Assembly: GCF_007183175.1 (NCBI RefSeq)
Contig: NZ_AP019807.1
Coordinates: 4,212,001-4,276,000, forward strand
Origin: Microbulbifer sp. GL-2
Lineage (GTDB): Bacteria; Pseudomonadota; Gammaproteobacteria; Pseudomonadales; Cellvibrionaceae
DNA: 64,000 nucleotides
Reading direction: 5' to 3'
Shown here: positions 8,200 through 16,916 of the stretch, one piece after another
Numbering within the stretch: position 1 is the stretch's first letter
Layout: every line of letters starts with the position of its first letter
Notes under the pieces: model-generated
What the model was told of the DNA's origin: nothing
Database searches by the model: none
The model's input: the letters and a program-made list of their open reading frames with translations, nothing else
Program-made: the position numbers and the translations under genes

Positions 8200-8748
8200 T
8201 TACTGCTTAAGTCCAATAACCTCGTAGAAACCCTTTGTCTTTAAAGTAATATTCACAGACTCCTGACTGTTATTCTTCCAATACCAGCCATGGGAACCAT
8301 CAAAAGGCGTGGTGAGAGAGCCACTCATTTTATTTGCGGTAGCAATAGCAAAGCTCTCAAAGTAACCGGTAGTATCGCCTGCGGGTTCGCCGTGAAAATC
8401 AAAGTAAAGTTCACCACTCTCCGTTACCCACTCGTACTCCAGATGGCCGTATTTACCCAGTTGAAATTTGTATTCAATCCCACGGCCAGCCGGCACTTCA
8501 ATAGTTGTGGTGTCGGACCGATAAGCGAAGGACTGCTCACCACGCTGCACTATTTCCGGTACAGCGATTTCCTGCTCTTGACTGTTTAATTCAGTCAGCC
8601 CCAGTGCACTGCCGATTCCAGTAGGATCTATATTGTATTCAGCTGGCAGGATCACTGTGGTCAACATAATGGCTGCAAGCACGCCAGCAGCAAGTGTGGA
8701 TTTAATCAGCGTTTGTGCAGTCTGCACTGGCATTTCAGTTGTATTCAT
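8200..8748 (-). CDS. membrane-anchored periplasmic protein of metal-efflux operon
   Basis: The 182-residue protein has one N-terminal membrane segment (about 17-36) and a periplasmic domain without a cleavage site. The domain is rich in aromatic residues and acidic patches (YEWVTESGELYFDFHGEP, GSHGWYWKNNS). Proteins described as a transmembrane anchor are commonly found next to HupE and CusA/CzcA genes, as here. The core looks like a beta-sandwich, and a role as an accessory metal-binding or assembly factor is inference. Its stop lies 47 bases upstream of the next gene's chosen start, so the two are probably co-translated. Confidence 0.65.
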   Translation of the reverse strand: MNTTEMPVQTAQTLIKSTLAAGVLAAIMLTTVILPAEYNIDPTGIGSALGLTELNSQEQEIAVPEIVQRGEQSFAYRSDTTTIEVPAGRGIEYKFQLGKYGHLEYEWVTESGELYFDFHGEPAGDTTGYFESFAIATANKMSGSLTTPFDGSHGWYWKNNSQESVNITLKTKGFYEVIGLKQ

Positions 8749-8812
8749 TCTGTAAGCTCTAAATCTGTGTTCTTTCTGTTCAATTAACTTTATAAAGTCA
8801 CTTTCTGGCTAT

Positions 8813-9508
8813 CTAACCTACGAAGTAGCCTGTCATCTGGTAACCCACCAACATCAGTCCACCACTCATTAGTAAGGTATTTGTCATGGTGGAAAAGCGC
8901 AGGAAACTGTCAAAGCGACGCCAATAATTGATGGCGAGAAGAATAAACAGCAACGCAACAAACTGACCAATTTCTACTCCGACATTAAAGGCCAGGATAT
9001 TCTCCACCAACCCATCGCTGGACAGCTTGAATTCCTGTAATTTGGTTGCCAAACCAAAACCGTGGAAGAGTCCAAAAATCAGTACGGCAGCCTTGGTATT
9101 AGGCTGGAAGCCAAAAACCCGTTTGAAGCCGCCGAGATTATCGAAGCCTTTATAGACAATGGATAATCCAATAATGGCATCGATCAAATAGGCATTCACA
9201 TGGGTGTCGTTAAGCACTCCAAATAACAAAGTTAAGCTATGACCGAGCGTAAAGAAGCTTACATAGATAAGAACATCTTTTGATCGATATAAAAAGAAAA
9301 TGACTCCCACCAGGAACAGCAGGTGGTCATAGCCAGTCACCATATGCTTGGCGCCAATATATAGAAAGGGAATAATAGATACCCCTTCGTTGCCGGCAAG
9401 AAAAGTCTTGGTAGCATCGTCCACTCCATGGGCAAATAGCGGCATGGATATCACCATACCTGCTATCAGCGCCATCAAGCCGAAAACTGTATTTAAACTA
9501 TTGTGCAA
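8813..9508 (-). CDS. HupE/UreJ-family membrane protein
   Basis: The 231-residue integral membrane protein begins with a signal-like segment ending LFAHGVDD, then has about six membrane spans. HMVTGYDHLLFLVGVIFF and FTLGHSLTLLFG are hallmarks of HupE/UreJ_2 proteins, with His/Asp residues in membrane segments that could carry Ni or Co. HGFGLATKL is a further conserved His motif. HupE/UreJ relatives are linked to nickel or cobalt entry for hydrogenase and urease. Here the gene is embedded in an efflux operon, 62 bases after the RND pump, which is suggestive of a Ni/Co/Zn substrate but does not prove it. Confidence 0.85.
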   Translation of the reverse strand: MHNSLNTVFGLMALIAGMVISMPLFAHGVDDATKTFLAGNEGVSIIPFLYIGAKHMVTGYDHLLFLVGVIFFLYRSKDVLIYVSFFTLGHSLTLLFGVLNDTHVNAYLIDAIIGLSIVYKGFDNLGGFKRVFGFQPNTKAAVLIFGLFHGFGLATKLQEFKLSSDGLVENILAFNVGVEIGQFVALLFILLAINYWRRFDSFLRFSTMTNTLLMSGGLMLVGYQMTGYFVG

Positions 9509-9570
9509 CGTTACTATCTCCCGTTATTAAAGTTCTAAATTCTTGTGAACCAAAGCGCACACAGGCCCAG

Positions 9571-12500
9571 TTAACTGGCTCCAGCCAGAGCCACTTCAGG
9601 GTTCCCTTGTGAGCTTTTCGACTTGGACTCCCTGCCATCTAAAATTCTGTAGAGTGCCGGCAACACTAAAAGTGTCAGGATTGTTGATGAGACAATACCG
9701 CCAATAACCACCGTAGCCAGTGGGCGCTGTACCTCAGAGCCAATACCAGTATTCAGGGCCATGGGCACAAAACCGAGTGAGGCAACCAGAGCAGTACTAA
9801 TGACCGGACGTAATCGGATCAGGGCGCCCTCAATAATGGCCTTTTCTATACTGTAACCGTGGTCACGCAGGTCGCGAATAAAGGAAACCATCACCAGGCC
9901 GTTAAGGATGGCAATCCCGGAAAGTGCGATAAAACCAACGGCTGCGGAAATGGAGAAAGGGATGTCCCGCAACATTAAAGAGAGCACACCGCCGGTTAAT
10001 GCGAGGGGTATACCGGTAAAGATAATTGCCGCATCTTTTATGGAGCGAAGCGCCAGCAGGAGAAGCCCCATAATCAACACAAGGGTCAGCGGCACTACAA
10101 TCGATAAGCGTTCAGTAGCAGACTGTAGGGTTTGATAGGTTCCGCCGTATTCAACCCAGTAGCCGGGTGGTATTTCCACTTTATCGGAAACGGACTGCTG
10201 TACATCAGCAACAAAGCTACCCAGGTCCCTACCCCGCACATTAGCCGTTACCACTACCCTGCGTTTACCGTTCTCGCGGAAAACCTGGTTGATACCGGCA
10301 GTGAGCTCCAAGCTGGCAATTTCCTCCAGGGGCACATAGTTGCCATTGGATCGATGAATCGGCAGTTTCTTTAGCGCATCCAAATCCTGGCGCAATACCT
10401 CTGGCAAACGCACAACAATATCGGTGCGGCGGTCCCCTTCATAAAAGCGGCCAGCAACCGTACCTCCCAGGGCGGTTGCCAGCTGCTCCTGTACCTGGCT
10501 AATGGCCAGCCCATACTGTGTTAGCGCGGCCTGGTCAGGAACAATGGCGAGAACCGGTAAACCGCTGGTTTGCTCCATCTGTATATCAGCAACGCCTTCT
10601 ACACTGCCGATAGCCGCTTCAATTTCATCACCCAAACGCTCCAATTGCTCAAAGTCATCGCCAAAGACTTTGATCGCCAATTCCGCACGCACCCCCGCTA
10701 AAAGCTCGTTAAAGCGCATCTGGATTGGCTGGAGAAATTCATAGCGGTTGCCGGGAATTGGCTCTACCAGCTTTGCCAGCTCTTCTACCAATTGCTCTTT
10801 TGGCTTATCCGGATCTGGCCACTGAGACCTGGGTTTCAGGATAATAAAGTTATCGGCAACACTTGGGGGAACGGCATCGGTAGCCACTTCTGCAGTACCA
10901 ATTTTGGCGAATACACGCTCCACTTCGGGCAACTCTTTAATCCGCTCCTCCAGGGATTTTTGTAATGCAATCGCTTGTTCCAGGGATGTGCCGGGAATGC
11001 GCAAGGCGTGCATGGCAATATCGCCTTCATCCAGATTCGGCACAAATTCGCTACCCATTCTGCTTGCCGTATAGCCGGAAACCAACACCAGTAGCGCAGC
11101 AATAGCGACAACCATGACACGCTGGCGCAGTGCAAACTCCAAGGCCGGGCGATAAATGCTATTCAGCTTCTCAAGTGCAGGATTTTTCTTTTCGATCACC
11201 GGTTTGCGGAATAGCAGCGCTATGCCGGCTGGCACCAAAGTGATGGAAAGAAACATCGCAGAAAGCAGCGCAATCACCACGGTTATAGCCATTGGATGGA
11301 ACATCTTGCCCTCCACTCCAGTCAGGGCAAAAATGGGTAAATACACTGCTGTGATAATGAACACACCAAACATGGCCGGGCGAATCACTTCCCGCGTCGA
11401 TTGGAATACCAGGGTAAGCCGTTCTTTTAGATCTAACTGGCCACGCTCGCGGGCGGATTCGCTGAGGCGTCGCAGACAGTTCTCGACAATAATGATGGCC
11501 CCATCCACCAACAAGCCAAAGTCCAGCGCCCCCAGACTCATCAGGTTTGCACTTACGCGGGCCTGTACCATGCCGGTGACGGTCATTAACATGGCCACCG
11601 GAATGACCAGCGCGGTTAGGATTGCTGCGCGAACATTCCCAAGTAGCAGGAAAAGAACCGCGATAACCAGCAGCGCACCTTCCATAAGATTGGTTTGGAC
11701 CGTGCGCAATGTCTGGTCAACCAGACCGGTACGATCATAAACTGCAGTCAATGTGATACTAGGTGGTAGACTCTGTTTGATATCCTCTAACTTTTCACCA
11801 ACTGCACCTGCAACGGTGCGACTATTTTCGCCAACCAGCATGAAAACGGTGCTCATCACCACTTCCCTGCCGTTCTGAGTAGCCGCCCCGGTGCGCATTT
11901 CGCGCCCCTCTTCGATCTTGGCCAAGTCGCCAAGGCGAACAGCAACGCCATTCACTTCCGCAACCAGGAAATCCTTCAGTGTCTCTAACGAGCTTGCCTG
12001 CCCCGGAACCCGCAACAACCACTGGGCGCCACTGTGTTCAATAAAGCCTATACCGCGGTTACGATTGTTCTCCTCGATCGAGCGAATCAGGTCTTCTTGG
12101 GTCAGGCCAAATGCCAGCAGTTTCTCCGGCTCTAAAGCAATTAGAATTTCTCTCTTGAAGCCGCCGATCGGATTGACTTCCACCACACCAGGTACACGCA
12201 GTAACTGCGGGCGCACAATCCAGTCATGCACCGAACGCAAGTCCTTGGGTGTTACCGCACTGCCGTCAGCATTGGTGGCTCCCGGTTCGGAGTCCACTGT
12301 GAACATAAAGATTTCACCAAGGCCTGTGGCGATAGGTCCGAGCTCGGGTTCCAAACCAGCAGGCAGTGCGCCACGTACACTAGTGAGCCGTTCATTCACT
12401 AACTGGCGGGCAAAATAAATATCGGTGCCATCTTCAAAAATCACCGTAACCTGAGATAGTCCATACCGCGAAACGGAGCGGGTATAAGCAAGGCTCGGCA

Positions 12501-12726
12501 ATCCAGCCATTGCATTTTCCACAGGGTATGTAACCCGTTGCTCAACTTCTTTTGGGGTATACCCCGGTGCCCCCGTATTAATAACCACCTGGATATTGGT
12601 GATATCCGGTACCGCATCAATGGGCAGCCGGGTGAAATTCCAAATGCCCAAACCGCACAGTAAAAGCACAAAGGTAATAACCAGCCCGCGATTTTGAATT
12701 GAGGTTCTTATCAAGTACTCAAGCAT
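9571..12726 (-). CDS. czcA: CzcA-type heavy-metal RND efflux pump
   Basis: The 1051-residue inner-membrane proton antiporter has the full RND plan: TM1 near 12-30, a large periplasmic loop, TM2-6 (about 340-530), a second periplasmic loop and TM8-12. TM4 carries LDFGLLVDGAIIIVEN, the DFG-DGA form seen in pumps for divalent Co/Zn/Cd/Ni. CusA-type Cu(I)/Ag(I) pumps lack this DFG...DGA pattern. It starts 9 bases after the membrane-fusion gene. It probably forms a tripartite complex with the two preceding gene products. A paralogue is at 34630-37776. The substrate among divalent metals is not settled by sequence. Confidence 0.9.
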   Translation of the reverse strand: MLEYLIRTSIQNRGLVITFVLLLCGLGIWNFTRLPIDAVPDITNIQVVINTGAPGYTPKEVEQRVTYPVENAMAGLPSLAYTRSVSRYGLSQVTVIFEDGTDIYFARQLVNERLTSVRGALPAGLEPELGPIATGLGEIFMFTVDSEPGATNADGSAVTPKDLRSVHDWIVRPQLLRVPGVVEVNPIGGFKREILIALEPEKLLAFGLTQEDLIRSIEENNRNRGIGFIEHSGAQWLLRVPGQASSLETLKDFLVAEVNGVAVRLGDLAKIEEGREMRTGAATQNGREVVMSTVFMLVGENSRTVAGAVGEKLEDIKQSLPPSITLTAVYDRTGLVDQTLRTVQTNLMEGALLVIAVLFLLLGNVRAAILTALVIPVAMLMTVTGMVQARVSANLMSLGALDFGLLVDGAIIIVENCLRRLSESARERGQLDLKERLTLVFQSTREVIRPAMFGVFIITAVYLPIFALTGVEGKMFHPMAITVVIALLSAMFLSITLVPAGIALLFRKPVIEKKNPALEKLNSIYRPALEFALRQRVMVVAIAALLVLVSGYTASRMGSEFVPNLDEGDIAMHALRIPGTSLEQAIALQKSLEERIKELPEVERVFAKIGTAEVATDAVPPSVADNFIILKPRSQWPDPDKPKEQLVEELAKLVEPIPGNRYEFLQPIQMRFNELLAGVRAELAIKVFGDDFEQLERLGDEIEAAIGSVEGVADIQMEQTSGLPVLAIVPDQAALTQYGLAISQVQEQLATALGGTVAGRFYEGDRRTDIVVRLPEVLRQDLDALKKLPIHRSNGNYVPLEEIASLELTAGINQVFRENGKRRVVVTANVRGRDLGSFVADVQQSVSDKVEIPPGYWVEYGGTYQTLQSATERLSIVVPLTLVLIMGLLLLALRSIKDAAIIFTGIPLALTGGVLSLMLRDIPFSISAAVGFIALSGIAILNGLVMVSFIRDLRDHGYSIEKAIIEGALIRLRPVISTALVASLGFVPMALNTGIGSEVQRPLATVVIGGIVSSTILTLLVLPALYRILDGRESKSKSSQGNPEVALAGAS

Positions 12727-12735
12727 GTCGAACCC

Positions 12736-13965
12736 TCAGTGATCGTGGGATGCACCGGACTTTTCAATGTCCGCTTTAATGATGTAGCTGTTGCCGGTGA
12801 CATACTCGATTCCCGGTCGAATCCCCCCCAGCACCTCTACCCAATCGCCTGCTTCACGCCCCAGCTCCAACATACGCACCTCATATTGATCGCCCACCTT
12901 GGCATAAACGACAGTAAAATCGCGGAACGCCTGTAAACCGGAGCGCTTTACGGCGAGAGGCACCTCATATTCAGCAACTTGGATATCGCCGCTTACAAAA
13001 GAACCTGGTGCGAGGCCTGGGGGAATATCTTGCAGTGACACTCGAACGGCGGTGGCCTGGTTGGGTTTCATCAAAGTATCAATTTGTTTCACTACCCCGA
13101 GCAGAGGAGTTTCCAGGGACCTTATATTGACGGAAACGGGCGCGCCCTGGCGAATCTGGGGGCGTGTCGAGGGGAAAACATCCAGCTCTGCCAACAAAGC
13201 AGTATCATCGGCAACTGTTAATAAAACTCGACCTGCGGTCTGTTCGCCAGGGTTTACATTGCGCTGGACTACTACACCGGCAATTGGGGATTGAATAGTG
13301 TAGGTGTTTAGGTTTTGATTGCTGTTAATGGTAATTAGGGGTTGCCCTTTTTTAACGCGCTCCCCCAACCCCACCTGCACAGTTTCTACAAAGCCATCGA
13401 AACGCGCACTAATTTCACGTACCTGCTCTGGATCTACAATAAGCCTGCCATAAGCGCGGCTGGTCTCACTCATCCTGGCGGGGCCGACGGTTTCCGTATC
13501 AATTTCCATTGATTCAGCAATACCGGATTCGATACGGGTTCGCCCCTCAAAATTATCGTATTGCCAACGGTACTCTTGCCCCTGGTACTTGGCGGTTAGA
13601 GTCACAACAAATGAGTGGGGCTCATAGATCACCATATCACCACGCAGGTAATCCCCCTCAGGCCTGAACTCGATATGATCCTCTCCATCTCCAAGCCTTG
13701 TAAGAACCACTTTAAGATCAACCTGCTGAGGATTAACCAGCTCTCCATCATTACTCACCCAAACCCGAAACTCCGGGGGAACACCGGTTTCATAAATACT
13801 TAGCTCAACGGCAAAATCACCTTCACGCAACATGCGCCCACGATTGGGCCCTTTTTCCGGTTCCGCCCCCGCGACAGCTCCGGCCGCATAGACACTGCCG
13901 CTGCCACTAAGTAACAAGGAAAGTAGAGCACTGAATATCAGGCTGGAAAAAACTGCGGATCTCAT
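12736..13965 (-). CDS. czcB: CzcB-type RND periplasmic adaptor (membrane fusion protein)
   Basis: The 409-residue exported adaptor has a signal peptide (about 1-27). An N-terminal domain opens KGPNRGRMLREGDFAVELSIYE, as in CzcB-like proteins. The lipoyl-type half motifs are VQVGLGERVKKGQPLITINS and YTIQSPIAGVVVQRNVNPGEQ, followed by beta-barrel and membrane-proximal domains. The C-terminus GASHDH could bind metal. It links the inner-membrane pump to TolC. The start overlaps the TolC stop by 4 bases (ATGA), so the two are translationally coupled. Confidence 0.9.
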   Translation of the reverse strand: MRSAVFSSLIFSALLSLLLSGSGSVYAAGAVAGAEPEKGPNRGRMLREGDFAVELSIYETGVPPEFRVWVSNDGELVNPQQVDLKVVLTRLGDGEDHIEFRPEGDYLRGDMVIYEPHSFVVTLTAKYQGQEYRWQYDNFEGRTRIESGIAESMEIDTETVGPARMSETSRAYGRLIVDPEQVREISARFDGFVETVQVGLGERVKKGQPLITINSNQNLNTYTIQSPIAGVVVQRNVNPGEQTAGRVLLTVADDTALLAELDVFPSTRPQIRQGAPVSVNIRSLETPLLGVVKQIDTLMKPNQATAVRVSLQDIPPGLAPGSFVSGDIQVAEYEVPLAVKRSGLQAFRDFTVVYAKVGDQYEVRMLELGREAGDWVEVLGGIRPGIEYVTGNSYIIKADIEKSGASHDH

Positions 13966-15275
13966 ATCTCGCTCTCGCTTATCTGTGCCACTGACAGGCC
14001 GGTGAGTTTTTCAATTTCAATCAGGCTAAGGTGTGCGTTGTACTGTGCCTGGAGCAGTGAAAGCTGCGCATCGGTAAGTCCCTGTTGGGCAAGTGCCAAT
14101 TCCGAGTAGTTATAGCGGCCACGTCGATAGGCTTTTTGCGTAGCGGTGAGCGCCTTATCCAGACTAGGAATCATCTTTTCATTCAAGGCGGCAGCCACGT
14201 GCCGGTGATGTTGTAGCCTTTGGGTCATCACAAAGAGCTGTGTATCCAACTCAATCTCTTTCGCATTTCTTTCTGCTCGGAAACGATTTTGTTCCGCCCT
14301 CAAAGCAGATACCTTGCCGCGATTGCGATCGCCCTTACCTAGTGGGATTGCGAAACCTGCCACCAATCCATAATCCCCGCTCGCATCGTTGTGACGAACT
14401 CCTGTATCAATCCGCCACTGAATGCCAGCTTCTGCACGTGCCAAATCAATTTCCGCCTGCGCCACGCGCTCGCGGCTCATGAATATTTCCAAATTTGGGT
14501 TGCTCGCCACCAAGCTTCGCAATCTAGATAAATCGGCTTCTGGAATGACACTGGAAAGGGAGCCCGCCACCCCAAGAAAGCTGGGCTCTCTGGAACCCCA
14601 CTGGGCAGCTAATTGATATCTGGCTATATCCAATTCGTGTTCGACATCTTCCACAGCTAAGAGTCGACGCTGCAAATCGACTTCCGCCCGAAAAGCATCG
14701 GCTTCATTCGTTCTGCCAACACTAACCTGACGATTAATTTCAGCGGTCATATTGCGAGCCAGGTCGACAGCTGTTTTAGCAATTTTGAGGCGTTCCTGTT
14801 GCGCCAGGACCTGGAAAAAGTAACGTGCGGTATTAGCGGCAACTTCTAACTCAAGAACCTGCTTTTGGGCCTCAATCACGGAAGTCTTACTGCGTGTAGC
14901 CATTACACGTTTTTCTGCGAGATCACCCTGTAATAGCCAACTGATGCCTACTGTTACCTGGGAGCTGCCATTGCCATCGCTGCTCTTGTCCTCTCCCAGC
15001 CCCTCGGCGGCAACATTAAGCTCCGGGCGTGGTCCAAGCTTGGCGTGCTTGGATAAAGCATCCACAGCCTCAAACTGATATCGGTAACCCGCCAGTTCAG
15101 GATGATTTTGCAAGCTTTTAAGGATTGCCTGCTCATAAGTAAGGCCCGATAACTCCTCGCCCTGCTCTGCCTTAAGGGACCCACTTAATGCGACTAAAAA
15201 GAACACAGCCCCGGCCACAAAAAACCGATCTATAGTCGGTTTTTTGATTATGACGAAACGCAAACAATTAAACAC
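13962..15275 (-). CDS. czcC: TolC-family outer-membrane efflux protein (CzcC-type)
   Basis: I start at a GTG at 15275. It has AAGGAAG upstream and lies 10 bases after the M56 stop, whereas the upstream in-frame ATG at 15362 lies inside the M56 gene. From there the protein has about 437 residues: a signal segment (RFFVAGAVFFLVALSGSLKA), then two repeated TolC halves rich in helical coiled coil (ELAGYRYQFEAVDALSKHAK, SLDKALTATQKAYRRGRYNYSELALAQQ). It forms the outer-membrane channel of the efflux complex. A 25-bp palindrome at 15220-15244 lies inside codons 11-19, an unusual place for a regulatory site. Confidence 0.85.
   Translation of the reverse strand: MFNCLRFVIIKKPTIDRFFVAGAVFFLVALSGSLKAEQGEELSGLTYEQAILKSLQNHPELAGYRYQFEAVDALSKHAKLGPRPELNVAAEGLGEDKSSDGNGSSQVTVGISWLLQGDLAEKRVMATRSKTSVIEAQKQVLELEVAANTARYFFQVLAQQERLKIAKTAVDLARNMTAEINRQVSVGRTNEADAFRAEVDLQRRLLAVEDVEHELDIARYQLAAQWGSREPSFLGVAGSLSSVIPEADLSRLRSLVASNPNLEIFMSRERVAQAEIDLARAEAGIQWRIDTGVRHNDASGDYGLVAGFAIPLGKGDRNRGKVSALRAEQNRFRAERNAKEIELDTQLFVMTQRLQHHRHVAAALNEKMIPSLDKALTATQKAYRRGRYNYSELALAQQGLTDAQLSLLQAQYNAHLSLIEIEKLTGLSVAQISESEI
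15220..15244. promoter_or_regulatory. second copy of the BlaI-type operator palindrome
   Basis: AAAAACC-GATCTATAGTC-GGTTTTT: the arms extend to 10 perfect bp (15219-15228 with 15236-15245). It has the same length, same arms and same GATC next to the left arm as the site upstream of the repressor gene. It lies within the first codons of the TolC gene. It could be an internal operator or roadblock, or a weak terminator-like hairpin. Confidence 0.5.
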
Positions 15276-15285
15276 TTCAGCTTCC

Positions 15286-16239
15286 TTAGTGGGAGAACAG
15301 GGTTTCGACGGTGTGGTGGAGTGCATCCACCGAAACAAGGCAAGTACCAGTAAGAACCACAAACAATCCAGCTAATAATAAAGGGGATAAGTTGCGCCCC
15401 TTATCATCAGACAACAAGTAACGAATACGGGCATCCAGCTGGTCAAGAGCGAAATAACAGACCATTGCTGAACTTCTCTCTTTGGGCTGCAACCCATTGG
15501 AGATACGGGTTACTTTAAGTAGAGTTTGGGCGATAAAGGTCTCACTCCACCCCTGCCTATGGGCATAAGCATCTGCACGCTGCTCCATACACAGCGCCAT
15601 CTGCCGATTCAGGTAATTCCCCAAACGCGTAGGGAAAAAGCTGGCAAACAAAGCGAATATTAATTTCTTCAGAGGATCAAATTTTTGCGCATGGGCTTCC
15701 TCATGAAGTCGCACCACCTCAAATTCTTCCGCTGTTAACTGGTCTCGCAGACCGCTGGTATAAAACCCTTGCGGACGGAGCAGACCACTGGTGAAAGCCT
15801 GGGGCCCCTTTGCCTGGATAATACTCTGATCAGACTTATCCCTTTCGCAAAGTTGCATTAACAAACGGAGCTGCGCCAAATGATGATGAGCTCGTTTAAA
15901 ACTTTGAAACACCAAAAACCCGCTAAGGAAAAGAAACGCAATGGTAAAAACACCATGCCAGCTGTAGAGGTTAAAAGCATTGATATGGTGCCAGTGCGCC
16001 AATGATACAACGCCTCCCAAAAGGCTGGGGAAAGCCAGGATAACAGCGGCAGTGGAAGCCGCGAACCACGGCAACAATACCGCGCTCCATAGCAATAAAC
16101 GTCGGCTACTGGCAGACAAGCGAAGTGAATACCGGGAAGCAGAAAGGCAGGCAGCTGATACCAGTATAATACCGACAAACAGGCCAAGCGCTGCAATAGT
16201 CAGCAGGTTTAGCCAGAGTGCAACCTGCCCCAAAATCAT
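15286..16239 (-). CDS. M56-family membrane metalloprotease (BlaR1/MecR1-like, no sensor domain)
   Basis: The 317-residue protein has N-terminal membrane spans (about 8-30, 48-72, 97-113), a cytoplasmic M56 protease domain with zinc motif HEEAH (His179, Glu180, His183) and EQRADAYAHRQG, and one last span near 292-310. BlaR1 and MecR1 carry an extracellular penicillin-binding domain after this; here the protein ends 10 residues after the last span. It starts with a TAATG overlap on the BlaI-type gene. In known systems the protease inactivates BlaI on signal. The signal here cannot be beta-lactam binding by this protein; a metal or envelope cue is inferred from the operon. Confidence 0.85.
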   Translation of the reverse strand: MILGQVALWLNLLTIAALGLFVGIILVSAACLSASRYSLRLSASSRRLLLWSAVLLPWFAASTAAVILAFPSLLGGVVSLAHWHHINAFNLYSWHGVFTIAFLFLSGFLVFQSFKRAHHHLAQLRLLMQLCERDKSDQSIIQAKGPQAFTSGLLRPQGFYTSGLRDQLTAEEFEVVRLHEEAHAQKFDPLKKLIFALFASFFPTRLGNYLNRQMALCMEQRADAYAHRQGWSETFIAQTLLKVTRISNGLQPKERSSAMVCYFALDQLDARIRYLLSDDKGRNLSPLLLAGLFVVLTGTCLVSVDALHHTVETLFSH

Positions 16240-16622
16240 TAGCGATCACCCTGCTGGCGCTTAATCTTCTGGCTTTCGATCAACTGCTCCAGCTGCTCTA
16301 ATTGGCTTTCGCTCAGCTCCGACGAGATGGAGGTAAATGCGGCTACCAGCCCGTTCTCATCATCAACGAACTCACGAGTAACGTCTTGAATCAGTTGCCC
16401 GACAAATTCGTAGCGCTCCACTGCCGGGCTGTATTGGAATGCATGCCCCTGCTTCTCCCGGGACAGCAAACCTTTCTTGTAGAGGCGATCCAGCGTGCTC
16501 TGGATGGTATTGAGAGAACCTCCACGGACCCTGCTCAGGTCCGAGTGGACCTGTTTGGCGTCTGCAGATTTCACACTCCAAAGGTATTGGAGCACCTGTT
16601 TCTCAAGATCACCCAGTCGCAT
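16239..16622 (-). CDS. BlaI/MecI/CopY-family transcriptional repressor
   Basis: I choose the ATG at 16622 (127 residues, the usual length) over a TTG at 16637. The N-terminal winged helix is MRLGDLEKQVLQYLWSVKSADAKQVHSDL with LNTIQSTLDRLYKKGLLSREKQGHAFQYSP as recognition helix and wing. The C-terminal helices form the dimer part (SELSESQLEQLEQLIESQK). BlaI and CopY proteins bind palindromes and are removed by M56 cleavage or metal. This one is first in an eight-gene metal-efflux operon, with a palindrome over its own -35 box, so it probably represses the whole operon including itself. Confidence 0.88.
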   Translation of the reverse strand: MRLGDLEKQVLQYLWSVKSADAKQVHSDLSRVRGGSLNTIQSTLDRLYKKGLLSREKQGHAFQYSPAVERYEFVGQLIQDVTREFVDDENGLVAAFTSISSELSESQLEQLEQLIESQKIKRQQGDR

Positions 16623-16660
16623 AGACCGATATCCCAATAGTGAAAGTAATTCGTTGAACG

Positions 16661-16689
16661 ATGGTAGTCATGTAAAAACCGATCGTCAA
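16661..16689 (-). promoter_or_regulatory. promoter of the repressor/efflux operon
   Basis: On the minus strand TTGACG (16689-16684), a 17-base spacer and TACCAT (16666-16661) make a good sigma-70 promoter. The start point would be near 16654, giving a leader of about 30 bases to the ATG at 16622. The -35 box lies inside the operator palindrome. Confidence 0.65.
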
Positions 16690-16698
16690 TAGGTTTTT
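16674..16698. promoter_or_regulatory. operator palindrome over the repressor promoter
   Basis: AAAAACC-GATCGTCAATA-GGTTTTT, 25 bases, with arms extending to 8 bp (16673-16680 with 16692-16699). It covers the -35 box of the promoter at 16661-16689, so a bound repressor would block transcription. A second copy with identical arms and spacing is at 15220-15244. Confidence 0.65.
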
Positions 16699-16916
16699 AT
16701 TTTTCAGATCTTTTTTGGGCAATGCTCCAAATAAAAGAGTCGGCAAAGCAGGGGGGCATTTGGGGCTATGCCAACTTCAATTCATTCGCATTGCCAAGCA
16801 GCCATTGAAAACAATCGCCACATCACAACTGCTATATCTAAAATTAAAGTGAGTAGCCGTGTACCTTGGCCTTTCGAGCCACACTATCCAATTGGTAATG
16901 CAAGAAATACCTAGAA

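Noticed and set aside
11156..11740. 194-codon plus-strand frame within the first RND pump
   Set aside because: Same kind of antisense shadow, with no start signal.
9571..12726. First RND pump as a CusA-type copper/silver exporter
   Set aside because: TM4 has the DFG...DGA pattern of divalent-metal pumps, and the neighbours lack CusF-type proteins.
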